A stretch of 64,000 bases of DNA from Phallusia mammillata (Eukaryota > Chordata > Ascidiacea > Phlebobranchia > Ascidiidae): the NCBI GenBank assembly GCA_003260075.1, contig QLIY01000112.1:8126-72125 (forward strand), read 5' to 3'. A program made the translations under genes and the position numbers. Position 1 is the first letter of the stretch. The number at the start of each line of letters is the position of its first letter. The notes under the pieces were generated by a model. The model saw only the letters and a program-made list of their open reading frames with translations, searched no databases and was not told where the DNA came from. This document shows, in pieces, positions 49,785 to 61,700 of this stretch.

Positions 49785-49935
49785 CGCGTTCAACCAAAAT
49801 CCACCAATTGCGCCCTTCACTGTTTTGCGCTCCATAACATTTTAACTCAGGGCAGCTTTTTCCAGCTTGTTTATTGTTTTAGTGTTATTGTGTCGTTATG
49901 TTTACCAAGCGAAATAAACTCATCTCATCTCTCAT
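49785..49935 (+). repeat. Dispersed repeat with AATAAACTCATCTC tail
   Basis: Same family as 26220–27495 and 29690–30062: CCACCAATTGCGCC, CTCCATAACATTTTAAC, GTGTTATTGTGTCG and a GAAATAAACTCATCTCATCTC tail. Confidence 0.65.
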
Positions 49936-51699
49936 ATGCGAAACAACTTTGTGAAGAGGTTATTAGCATGCAACAGATTTATTAACGTAAACCTCCCGTG
50001 CGTTATCAGAGAAACCACTGCAAAAGCTTGTTACGGATACAATTGCTCTACGCGTTTCCTCTAGGTTGCCTTTTTCATTTGACTATAGTAACAGCAATCT
50101 ACATAAACTTGTCCTATTTTTCATTCTACTTTAACAGGCATTATAACAATAGTGTAACGTATATAGGTACTGGGTGGCGCATGTTAGTTTGAATTTCAGT
50201 TTCTGGCGCTTTGTAAAGTCTTGAGATATGAAAAGGTGACCGTTTCGGTATTCCTATTGTTGCACGGCCAAAGCTTTACAATAGTCATTTTAGTCCACTG
50301 TTAACTAGCTGTTGATTTAAGTAATTAACGTTGCTCCATTGTCGAGACACATAAAGTTGACTGGAATTTGAACTTACGCGCACCTTGAGCGTAATATGTT
50401 AATGGAGTAACACTCTAGTTTGTATTAAATGTTTTTGCTTAGTTTGCACATATGCCTGTAGACAAACAGTAGAACCAGAAAGTCTAGGAGCTGGACTTAT
50501 TTGAACGCCAGCAACTGCAGAAGGCTAATGGAAAACGTTTGTCTTCACAAATTGTTTTTACACGCGAACCGCATTTCGTTGAGCGAGTGACCGTGTTGAT
50601 TTTAGTGCACCGCTTTCCCATGTGCTGCAAAAGTAAACGGCAAATGACTTTTCGCTGTGTGGCTCTAATTACCGTATCGATTTGCTGTGATCACGTGATG
50701 TTCTTACAGCTGATGCTCTTGATTACTTTTTCCTCTCTGGTTCGATTTGCATAGGCTTGTAGAACAATGAATGCACTGGAATAGATGTAGATGACACGCA
50801 CATAGGCAGAGATAAGCTTTTGTTAAGCATTGTTAAATCTGGAAGAACTGAGTTTAAAACCCATGTAATTCGGGTTGGTTGAAATTCATTGTTGAAATTA
50901 CTACTAGTTGTAAGCATTTGCCGTAAACGTGTATTAGACATTAACAGTTGAAATATTACTTAAATATCGTCTGTACAGTGTACAGAATGTGGTTTAAGGT
51001 TTTTAGCATCTACATTTTATTGCACAAAATAAAACGTTTGAGTCTGACGCTTGTTTTTAAATAGCATCCTAATGTACGAACTGTGTTGGTGTAACTTGAG
51101 CCTCAAAAGTAAATGATGTTTGACTATAATACGTAGGAAGAGGCCTTTGATTAATAGGTTGATAAACTGTTGGCTTCGCATGTATACTGTTGCCCTTCCG
51201 ACAAAACACAAAATTAAAATGCCATCGATTCGGGGACGTTCATTTGACGTTGCTTGTACCCCAGCTATTCGACACTGAAGTGTTAATTCTTAATGAGTTC
51301 CTTGTTTAATTATCATAGTGTTCCGTTGTCTATGCTGTCTATAACATGAAATACTAAGGTACTATTGTTTGTATTTCGTGATAAAAGAAAATGTATATTT
51401 GGTTTCATTCAAGCTAAAAATACATACGTACTCATACTGGTTAATTTGCGACATGATCGGTTTATTTAAACGGTTTTTAGGTGCAGGAAATAGTTTTTAG
51501 ATGAGTCTTAATGATTTTAGTCATAGTAAGAGAACAGTCGTTTTAAAACAACGTATTATCAACTTGACATTGCTTGTCTTTTAGACACAAATACAGTATT
51601 AGATCAACCTCACATTGTTCTGCAACAACAAGTGTACTTCAAACCAAAATACGGTAAGAATCAACCTGTATCTTGAGATACCTTAAAAAGAAGAAAAAC

Positions 51700-54600
51700 A
51701 TGGGATTATGTTGTTGTGGCATGAGTCGCGTTAAACTAAAGGATTCTTCCACACAAACTGACGTCATGCCTTTGTTGGAGGGCAGTGAAGCGAAACGACA
51801 ACTTGCAGTGGATAAGGTGGGTTTAAGTTGACGAAAATTACGGCTTGTTTTTCGGTTAGGGCAGGGGTGTCCAACACGTGGCACGCGTGGCAAAAGTGGC
51901 ACGTAGAGCATTTGAAAATGGCACGCAATTTTTGGACATTCAGATGGTAAACATTAGGATTTGTCACGCAACTGATATTTTTCTATTGATTCTTTTTGGC
52001 CTTTATTCTAACTCCAGTAAAGATGATCAGTATCAAGGTTACACAAATCCACCAACTAAATTGGTCGTTTTTAGACTCGATCCGTCTACTTTTAGGCGCT
52101 TGAAACTGTCGAATTGTGGATAATTCTGGGCCTTTATGCTGTCGTATTATATTCCATGTTATGGATGCTGCGCTTTAAGCGACATGGTATGCTATAAAAG
52201 GTTTCTGGAGTATCATAAACAAGTTTACTCGCCTTTGACAACATATTTTTTTCTCTCGTTAAGACGTTTAAGACATGGTTTGGAAAAAGGAGGCCTACCA
52301 AACGTTGGCACGCGAGTATATTTTAAAACCTAGATTGGCACGGCGGTGCTTCCGAGTTGGACACCCCTGGGTTAGGGTGTTTTCCGTGTTCTTTGATCCG
52401 TGACGGATAAGACAGATGATTTGTTGCCGAGTTTTGTTTTTGAGCGTTCACGCTAAGTTGGGTTTCCTATGCGGTGAGCTAGGAGTTAGAAAAACAGATA
52501 TGTTTCCAATTGGGGCGCAGAATAGTTATGCGTTAAAAAATTTGGCATTGATACACATTTCAGCAGACCTGCATAGCAATTGCCATCATACTCAATTCAA
52601 TCTACCTACGTTTATGTTTATGGGTTTCTCACGTGAAAGTATTATACCTAACGTGTGTATATTATAGTTGTGACGCACTAATACACTACAGTTTTTTTGT
52701 AAAACACATTGTAGGGCAAACAGGCAAAACATGTTTCAATAATCAATGTTACTATACTTAAACTTGTCAGGCTAGGATGGGTTCGGTAACAAATATGACC
52801 GCATTGAGGTTAGAACGCTGTCTATCATACCGGGATTTTGTCATTATGCTCTTCAAAATAAGATGACAATCAAAAACATATTTTTCGCCGAATGAAAAAT
52901 ACTGTTTGATACAGTAAGGCAATTCGTACCATTGCTATCCTATTAAACCAAACTGTATTAGGTTGTTGCTACTTGAAATGTGATAAAACAGACTGATAAA
53001 TAACACATACTTTAATACTTTTTCTTCAAAACGTTTTCATAGCCATATACTGATTTCTTTTTGTGTTTTTAGACTATGAAGTGTCAAACATCCTTGGAAA
53101 CTGCTTTACATCTTGTCCAAAGAGCAGTAGAAGAAGACAGATCCCGAAATTATGAGGAAGCTCTTTCGCTTTACCAACATGCTCTAGTATATTTCTTGGA
53201 GAGCCTCAATTGTAAGTCCTTGCACAAATCTGCAAATACATGCGTTGGGCTGCTTTGTGTATTGCTTTGTTACAAACTGGAAGACAACTTGGTTATCACG
53301 CTAATTTTAATAGCTTACATGTTCCCTGGCATTTTTGACTTCAAGAATGCTTTTTAAGTCCGTCGTTCTACAGTAATCTGCGTAAATTTTACAACATAAC
53401 AATGACAAAAAATTAAGATCCTACAACCTAAGTGCGAAAAATCTTAAAATACGCAGATAGCAATAGTTTTAAAACTACTGCTTTAGAGAACCCGCCTAAA
53501 TAATGTGGCTTGTGCGTGTGATTTAGTATTAAATCAATATGCAATTCAAATGCGTAAGTTCTTACATCGATAATAAATGCGCTATTTATTTATTTTAAAC
53601 TATCACGTCGATTTAAAAGAAATTTACTTTACAGTAATGACCTTGTATTTTTTATTCATAAAAATTTTTTATCTTGTATTTTTAATATTTGTCGTAAAAA
53701 CTGCAGAAATGTTTTTTATGATTCGACAGTTATTCGTATTAAACCAGGGTAAGTTGTTTCAAGTTAAACTACTTTTTCGTAAAATCTATTACGAAAAGGA
53801 ATTAAGGCTTGACATTCTCAGGATTCGATTGACGTATTTGTTTTCTCAGGTTACGCCTCATTAGTTTTCGTAATTGCTCGGAGAGATAATTAGGTATTTT
53901 TCCAGTAGCAGGCGTCATTTGGAGTGATTTCAAATTAGCTAATCAAGAGGTTGTGTTCGCCAATAGCTTTTTTAACACAACTCAAAATAATAGAGATGTA
54001 TATTGGTAATACCTTTGCGCCGTGTTTATTGTTATTCACCTTACACTGCAAATGATACAAAACAAATCACTGCATGTCAAAATTGACTGGACAATCTGCA
54101 AGACCCACCTGTACATATAAACACACACAAACAACAGTAGTTTTTCCTTTCTCTAACTCGTGTTCCTTAACCAGAATGGGTTGCGAAACCCATTCGTAAG
54201 GGCTGTGAGTTTACTAACCCAGGAGGATTAGGGAAGAAAAGGGGGGGGGGTCTCTAACTCGTGTTGGTTGCGAAACCCTTTCGTAAGGGCTGTGAGTTTA
54301 CTAACCCAGGAGGATTAGGGAAGAAAACGGTAACTTCCCTGGATAAAACTTAAGGTGATGCGAAAACTGTGGGTAGCTTCAAAGCGGTGGCCACTGGGAA
54401 AAAAGGCTACGAATCATTGCTAGAAATATATAATAATATAGGGCGTTTGAAAGGTATTTGTAATTGTTTTTAAAAAAAACATTTTTTGTGTGACAGACGA
54501 GGCAGAGAGTGACAAACTGAAAGAGAAAATCCTATCAAAATGTAAACAGTATCTTGAACGAGCGGAAAAACTATCTGAGTTTCTGCACTTGTGAGTATCG

Positions 54601-56184
54601 GTTTTCTGACAATGTTTATTGTGGCATAAACTTCTACTTATACGGCTGGATATTTAATGGTGAATTTTATACTTGTACGAATTTTTGTGAATGTTTTGCA
54701 CACTAATATGTTTAACAGTCACACGCGAGCAACACCATAAAGCGGATATTACGTGAACAAAGTTAACTTTTTTATCAACGTCATATAGCAGTTTTATACT
54801 CATTATCGTAATTGATTTTTATGCCCTCTTTCAATCCACTGATTAAACATCTGCTGCCATCAGAATGACAATAATATTATTATAGATGTATAAAATTGTA
54901 TTTGATTTTTTTACTTTTAATTAGAGAAGTTTTCTTTTAGCTATGATTTACTCAAATATAAGCCATATTGCAGAGCTGATGTTGATGTGTAAAGCCAATA
55001 TGCAAAAGGATTTGGAATGCGAAATAAATCAAAAAGCATGTTTGTGGGAATAATATCGGTACAACATAAAAATGTAAGCTCCTCTAGATCGCACCAACGG
55101 TGGGCAAAAAGCTTTATAAGCCTGGGCTTATAGGCGAATAAATACGGTAGCATGATAGCTGAATCACAAGCAAATCTATAGCTCAAATATAACACCAAAT
55201 TTTTATTATGTGGCGGAGCCATAAAATATACCACGCATACGGTTATATCCAGACATTCATATCGAGTGCAATGAAACGGAACATTTGTTGCACTTCAATA
55301 CATATGTGTGAATACCGATTACACGATCTGTCGCTCACGAACCTGTGTTCAAAATCACTGAACCTTGCACAGTGATCGAGTTACTTATCTGTTCAGTTCA
55401 AAGCAATGGCAAGACTAATTTTTTGGACGAAAATCTTGCAATGATAGCTGTATATTAATTTTATTCATTACTGTAATTACTTCGATGCTCACATGTATTG
55501 TTTCCATTGGTAGTGCTTGTTATTACTAGCACTATTGTTACTTGTTAAGGTTTCCTAATACACTTGAGTAGAAGCTAGTTACAAGATCTTTTGTTGTCCA
55601 AGCAAAACAAGCGACCTTGTTTTGGTGCCAATATTAGTACAATGTCTACCCGTATTTGATATGAAAAGAAATATACGCCATTGCTATGTTTCAAAAACGA
55701 CACATATTAATGTTTTTCGTCATACCCAATGAACAATGCAGGCGTGAAAGGATCAAATTAAAAAAAGTAGTATGGAAGACCACGAAAAAAGGAACTTGTC
55801 TGTACAATCCTGCATCTAAGTTGACAACTGGAAAGGGACGAAATATCGATTCCGCATGCAATGTTGACGAAAACAATACTTAAACACTTAATTTTAAAAA
55901 AATTAAGATTTGAAAGCAGAAGAATAAAGTTTATAATTTCTCACAGACACAACGAAGGCGGCCGAAGAGGAAAACCCGGCTCCTTGACAGATGTTTCAAA
56001 GTCAGTAGCAAAACTGATCGAAGCTGAAGACTTTCCTCTCCAAAAATCCGACACGAGAGGACCAGTTTCCCGGATGTACCACAGCATCATGCGCAAGAAA
56101 CCTCGGACTTCCACCACAAGTAGCAACAACTTGGAGGTAGGGGAAAGCTCGACTTCGCTACAGCGATCTTACTCCACAAGGTGA
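51700..56184 (+). CDS. MIT-domain protein without AAA+ ATPase, 195 aa, possibly N-acylated
   Basis: Exons 51700–51816, 53073–53211, 54497–54590, 55947–56184, in phase 0/1/2, stop TGA. Residues 1–39 start MGLCCCGM, fitting N-myristoylation at Gly2 plus palmitoylation of Cys4–6, followed by KDSSTQTD (14–21), a typical LC8 dynein light chain anchor. Residues about 44–118 form a VPS4-type MIT domain (RNYEEALSLYQHALVYFL and later CKQYLERAEKLSEFL), a three-helix module that binds ESCRT-III tails. The C-terminal 75 residues are basic and Ser/Thr-rich (MYHSIMRKKPRTSTTSS, ending LQRSYSTR), with no ATPase and no such exons before the next gene. The frame upstream of ATG 51700 stays open for a stretch, so an earlier start cannot be excluded; that would void the acylation idea. 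A hAT element lies in intron 1. Confidence 0.82.
51862..52369. mobile_element. hAT-type element (CAGGGGTGTCCAAC ends)
   Basis: Ends CAGGGGTGTCCAAC and GTTGGACACCCCTG, perfect duplication GGTTAGGG (51854–51861, 52370–52377). 'tggcacg' repeats occur inside. In intron 1 of the MIT gene. Confidence 0.9.
54150..54326. repeat. Duplicated segment around a 10-nt poly-G
   Basis: CTCTAACTCGTGTT…GGGAAGAAAA (about 54153–54240) recurs at 54252–54327 after poly-G 54241–54250, with a 14-nt deletion. In intron 2 of the MIT gene. Confidence 0.85.
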
Positions 56185-58766
56185 TGGGAAGAAGGATTCC
56201 TGTATAAAACGGCAGACACAAAACCATTAGTTGGACAACCCACGGCAATTTGAGATTGCTGCAAAATGTTGCGTACGTGGAGTAAGAGCCAATATCAACA
56301 GGGGCTAAACGCAAACAAGTTTCGGCTAACAATAGTGCTTGAACGACACAATTTACGATATAGTGTAGTATTATGCAGTGTTAGATTTTACCTAATATTA
56401 ACAATACGACAATGTGGAATTTAAGCACAAAAGTATGCGATGATTTCCTTTACACAGCGACTACACTTTAAATCAGGGGTGTGCAACCTTTGTTGCTGTG
56501 GGGCCAAATACGATTGCCAAAATTAGATCACGGGCCGCACCTGTGTTTCACACAAGGTGATTTTTCTTTGTTGCTTACCAAATATGCTTAACTACAAGTT
56601 AAATTCGCATTTGATTCTAGCCACATATTGCAAGGTCGCAGAAAAAAAGCATATTTGAAATCCAAGCGTATCTGCGGGCCGCACAACCTTTAATGAAGGG
56701 CCGCATTTGGCCCGCGGGCCGCAGGCTGCACACCCCTGCNGGGCCAAATACGATTGCCAAAATTAGATCGCGGGCCGCACCTGTGTTTCACACAAGTTGA
56801 TTTTTCTTTGTTGCTTACCAAATATGCTTAACTACAAGTTAAATTCGCATTTGATTCTAGCCACATATTGCCAGGTCACAAAAAAATAGCATCGGGCGCA
56901 TTAATCTTGCTCTTTAATATATATTAGTTAAACTCGTTTGCCAGGACATTTGAATAAGGGTCTGGGGGGGGGGGGGGGGGGGGGGGTTCTGCTTTAAATG
57001 ACTCGTTGTCATCACCTAGCGGACGTCTAAAATACATAACTTAACCACACGGAGCGATCAGTTATGTTTTTCCAAATAAAAACGAATTATTTTCTATTTC
57101 AAATGCTGCAACTCGCCAAATTATGTACGTAATTTGCTGTACAATATTTTTCTGTGTAAAATTGTGTTTGCTCATCTACAGTGGCATCTACAAGTAAAAT
57201 GTTATTTTTAATGTATTAAATCAAACCGTCTGCGTTTGCATATTGACCCCTTTTGGTGACATATTTGCCACAAACTAGCCATTATTTAAGCTCCATTATT
57301 TTGTAAGGGGCTCAAACGTTAGAACAAGTTCAAATGTTCTATTGATTTTATCTAATAATTTCAACTATTCATTATTTTACGTTTCGTTTCTTCAATACAG
57401 TGCAATTGATGTATTCGTTCAGTGTGTTTGCATTTTAAAGTTTCAGTACATCCTTTTTTTAACATTTTATGTTTACATTTTGCGCTTGCCTTTTCCCGTG
57501 TGAAACAAAAAATAAAACAAAGTGATTCATGTTTATCATTGCAAACATTCCGGAAGAGCACTTTTACTTGGTCCGGTTGTCTCAACTGTGTTTTGTTGTC
57601 CGCAAGGATTTTAGTAGCATGCAAAGGTTCGGTAATGTAACATAGCTCTAAATTTTAAGTTTACGCATTTTATATTTTTTATCTGAAAGAGCATTTCTTA
57701 AACTCGTGTCCGTGCAAGATTTTTGTAAGTGTAACATTCTGTTTTTTAATATCGCGAATTTTTTTTTTAAGTTTGCGAATGCTTATGGGCAAAAATAGTT
57801 TGAGTTGTAAAATTGTTTTTTTTTTGCATGTTGCCAGTAAGTGTCCTGGTAACATAGCAATATCTGAGTATTCTGAGTAAGAAAAGTAGTTAGTGTGTGA
57901 CAAAATGGTAATTTTAGTTTTGTAAGTAAACCAACATTAATTTCTCTTTTGTGGGCTTTATTATTTTTTTAATAACGGAATAAAAATAATTCTTCTAATT
58001 GTCTATAATGACAAAATACAAATTAGCAAATTAAAAACAAAAACTACTTAACAAACTGTTTGATATTTGCACCAGACATACATGCGGGTTAAAAGAGATC
58101 GAGGTAATTTAAACGGCGATCTATAGCAAGGTGAACAACAAACCTATTTCAACTTGCTTTACGACTTTTGGTACATTTATAAGCGGGTGCTTTTAAGATA
58201 ATTAGCAAGTTTAGTTCCTAATCCGACTGTGAAATAGATTGTAAATGTCGCCACAACAATGAAATTTGTCAAAATAAAAAGCATAAAATATGCTTTGGGC
58301 ATTGGTGTTGTGTAGGTTACCTGCTTCCACTGTCATCAAAACAGCTGGTAAACTTTTTCTTTTGCTTCGACATGTCCTGAAAACTAATTACAACAATATT
58401 ACGTCCAAAATTGGTTTACAACTTTTGCTACTACCGAAAGTAAATGTACCTAAACCTCTTCCAAAAAAGCAGTTACATAACTGCCCTTGAGAGGATGTAA
58501 TTAAAAACTGGTGCGTTCTAAAACAATTATGTCGTTTAGAGGCAACAACGTAAAACTACGCTTACGTAAATGGCTGATTTATCACGACAGTATGACAACC
58601 CACTAATAGTTTTAACACTCTCAAACCAGTGTATATATATCCAGCTACTTCGCAATGATATTAGTTCTGTTACAGCCAGTATGTCGTTATAACAGCAGGG
58701 ACATATTTGCCGAAGACCTAAGGAACTTTGTGCTAGTTTTCAGACCAAAGAAACGTTGATCACAAA
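56185..58766. other. Intergenic between MIT and astacin genes
   Basis: Holds one hAT-type element (56474–56991). The rest is AT-rich without recognised exons. No AAA+ ATPase exon is present. Confidence 0.5.
56474..56991. mobile_element. hAT-type element with internal duplication
   Basis: Left end CAGGGGTGTGCAACC and outer flank CTTTAAAT (56466–56473). CTTTAAAT returns at 56992–56999 after a TTCTG terminus. The right inverted end GCTGCACACCCCTG already occurs at 56726–56739, followed by an N and a restart of the element (56741 on), then poly-G (56964–56986). So the element has been read twice, in whole and in part. Confidence 0.8.
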
Positions 58767-61700
58767 ATGGAGAAGTTACTGGTAGTTGCGTTGCTGTTCG
58801 GAATACCTATGGCACGTAAGTTAAAAATAACTTTGTATGTTTATTCTGTAAATCGTATATTAAACTGCGTGCTGCTCAAATCAAAATTCCTAATAAATTT
58901 TATTCTTTTATTCTTACCACCTTCTTAATATCGCTACTTATTGAGGTTCAAAAAACAGGTGTTTGTTTTTAGGACGACAACAATCAACAATCCTAATGAA
59001 TTAATCTTTGATTCTCATCACCTTTTTGATAAAGAAGTTATTTTTGTTACTTCTGAGTTTTTTTGTAACGTTAAAAACAGGTGTTTGTTTCAAAGACGAC
59101 AAAATTGTATTAAACGTGCTTATTTTGGGTTGTTTTATTGATTTGGTTAAAATTAAAGTACTATTGACACCAAGCAAGAGTTATCAAAATACGTTAGTAA
59201 GTTTTACAAATTTTATAGATTGATTTTAGTGTCACTTTTCCATTTCAGAATGCTGCGATCCAGTGGATTGTAACAAACTGTGCACAACCGGGGAAGGAAA
59301 ACTTGATCTTAAGACTTGCAAGTGTGATTGTTACATTCTGGTGGACGACATATTGATGCCAGGTCAGTCACACACTTTTTCAAAAATTCCTAAAGACCAC
59401 TTTTGCTGCTCAAAGTACAAACATTGTGTAACCTGGAAATTATGTCGTTTAATATTAAACTTATTCTCAACCTATCCCAACGACAAACACTCATCTGAAT
59501 TGCTTGTAAACAATACTCACAACAGAGTAACTTGACATCAAAAAATATTTTAAACAATTTCGCTTTTCAACACCCTGGAGTGCAACCGTTGGACATTTTT
59601 ATTCTTCTTGTTTTTTCGAAAAAAATTATTAATTTATCGTATTCGACAGTTTATTTGCGACATATTTTTAAGAGAAATGGCACACTATCGGCAATAAAAA
59701 CACGCCAATACCTTGATTATACATGCAAGCAAGACCATTACATAGGTAAACGGTGTAAATGCGACCGATGGCAAAAGAAAGTCCATCAAATAGTGAAATC
59801 CAGTTCTTTTCTATTACTTTGCCCTTAAGTAAGTTGAATATGTTGTACTTCGTATTGCAGTAAGTCTGTGGGATTGGATTCAAGGTGGTGGTACCGGAAA
59901 AGCTATTACTACAGTTTACAAACGATGGAACGATCGCACAGATGATGGATTTGTTCGAGTTCCATTTACCCTAACTGACGATATTGGTAAACAACAAAAA
60001 TACATAGTATTAATATTTGCACATCTTCTCACTTTTATTTCCTGTGACAATAAATAGCCAATAAACCAAGCAATTAAAACAGTGCATGCTCAGAGTGCAA
60101 ATATGGTCACTATCGGGAATTCCACATAAAACTAACTTGTTTACGTCTTTCTGCAGCGGCGAGCGATAGTCTCAAGAATAGCATAATAGCTGGATTCGGG
60201 GTACTTAACGCGATCACTTGCTTAAAATTTGAGCCGGCAAAGTCAGATGATACCGACTATATTGAGATCTACATGGGTTCCGGGTGTTCTTCTTTTATCG
60301 GAAGAAACGGTGGAAAACAACGGGTGACTAAAATAGCTTTAAGGAACTAATGACTTTTGGTTTTACTTGATCTGTTGCCGAAAATAACTAAACGGTACAT
60401 TCTTTTTGATGATATTCATACCGACGCCTTTATGTGTGACGCCTTTAATAGGCCTGGCGTATACTATGATTTCCTCTTTTATGATACACCATTTCTAATG
60501 ACAACGAGAAATGTCACGAATTACTTTTACCTAACTTTTGTAAGATAGTTGTTGCAAGACAGTTACCTACAAAATATGAATAGCTTTAGTTTTGTTTTAG
60601 AATCAAATGATTTTATACAGTTGTCTCTGGCTGCTGGATGTACACCGGTGGGAACCGTTCAACATGAAGCTATGCACGCACTTGGAATTTGGCATGAACA
60701 TTCTCGTTCTGACAGAGACTCGTATGTGAATATTGTGATGGATAATGTTAAAACAGGTATATACTAATGAAAACAATTCTGGTATTTTCTTTTATCCAAG
60801 TGATTTTTAGGTAACTGTTAAATGCAAAACGGCGTTGCTAAACGTGTGACAAGTTACGGCAAAACATGAAAGTAAATTCGGTTACCAGATTTTCAAATAC
60901 CAATGGCGTTACCTTTGTTTTCTAATTTTTTTCACGGTTTGAACCCAGGACGCTCCCGGGGACGAATCTCGATCAGGTTTTTTAAGTCTGTATGTGGGCC
61001 ATGCGCGCCAGACCATTCGGCGTTTTTAAGCTATTTTTCAACACGTCGTTCAAAGCATATTACTTTTTTACTTTTATTAACTTAGCTGTGTAAACGGAAC
61101 TAACGTTTGTGACCCACCAAACACAACAATAAACAACAACGTTTGTTTACATTTCTGGTTTTATTAAATCGACAATAAGTTGTTTTCTTGCAAGGCAAGT
61201 ATCCCTACGGCAACCCGATAGTAAAACTACAAACCGAAAACTTTATGTTTAGTTTTCGAAAATTGTGTTTAGTTTTCATTAAGTAACGTTTTCCTTTGTT
61301 TTTGCTAAATGTTAGCGAATCGACACAATTTTTACAAGAAGCCATCTGATGAAACTACATCTTTCTCATCACCGTATGATGTTACATCTGTTATGCATTA
61401 CGGTCCTACTTCGTTTACTGTTAATGGCGAAGATACAATCGTGAGGTACGTACAGAGTGTATAAGCAAACAAAACAACCAAAATTTTGGCACTTTTTTAC
61501 ATTTTACTTATATTCGTCCATATGAGCTGAACATACAAAAACATTAGAAAAATATTTTGTGCACGTATCATTTATACCGTTTTTTTTCTAATTGACCTAA
61601 GGTTGTATACGCCGGATTTTACATTAACCAAACATCACTTTCATTTTGCCAGACTTGACGGCAAAGAACTTGTAAGGCAACGTAAATGCCCTTCCCATGA

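Larger units (their letters stand above)
43347..51699. other. Gene-poor interval, 8.4 kb
   Basis: No gene could be assembled. It holds four hAT-type elements, a 56-nt poly-G, a 57-bp tandem repeat, a short AAAT microsatellite (45975–45995), one dispersed repeat, and two weak coding candidates listed separately. Confidence 0.5.

Noticed and set aside
55686..55883. Extra exon of the MIT gene before 55947
   Set aside because: Open frame, but the phase from the exon at 54497–54590 (phase 2) joins directly and well to 55947, and no acceptor/donor pair is needed.
57361..57903. Minus-strand gene between the MIT and astacin genes
   Set aside because: Lys-rich open frames typical of AT-rich sequence, without splice sites or known motifs.
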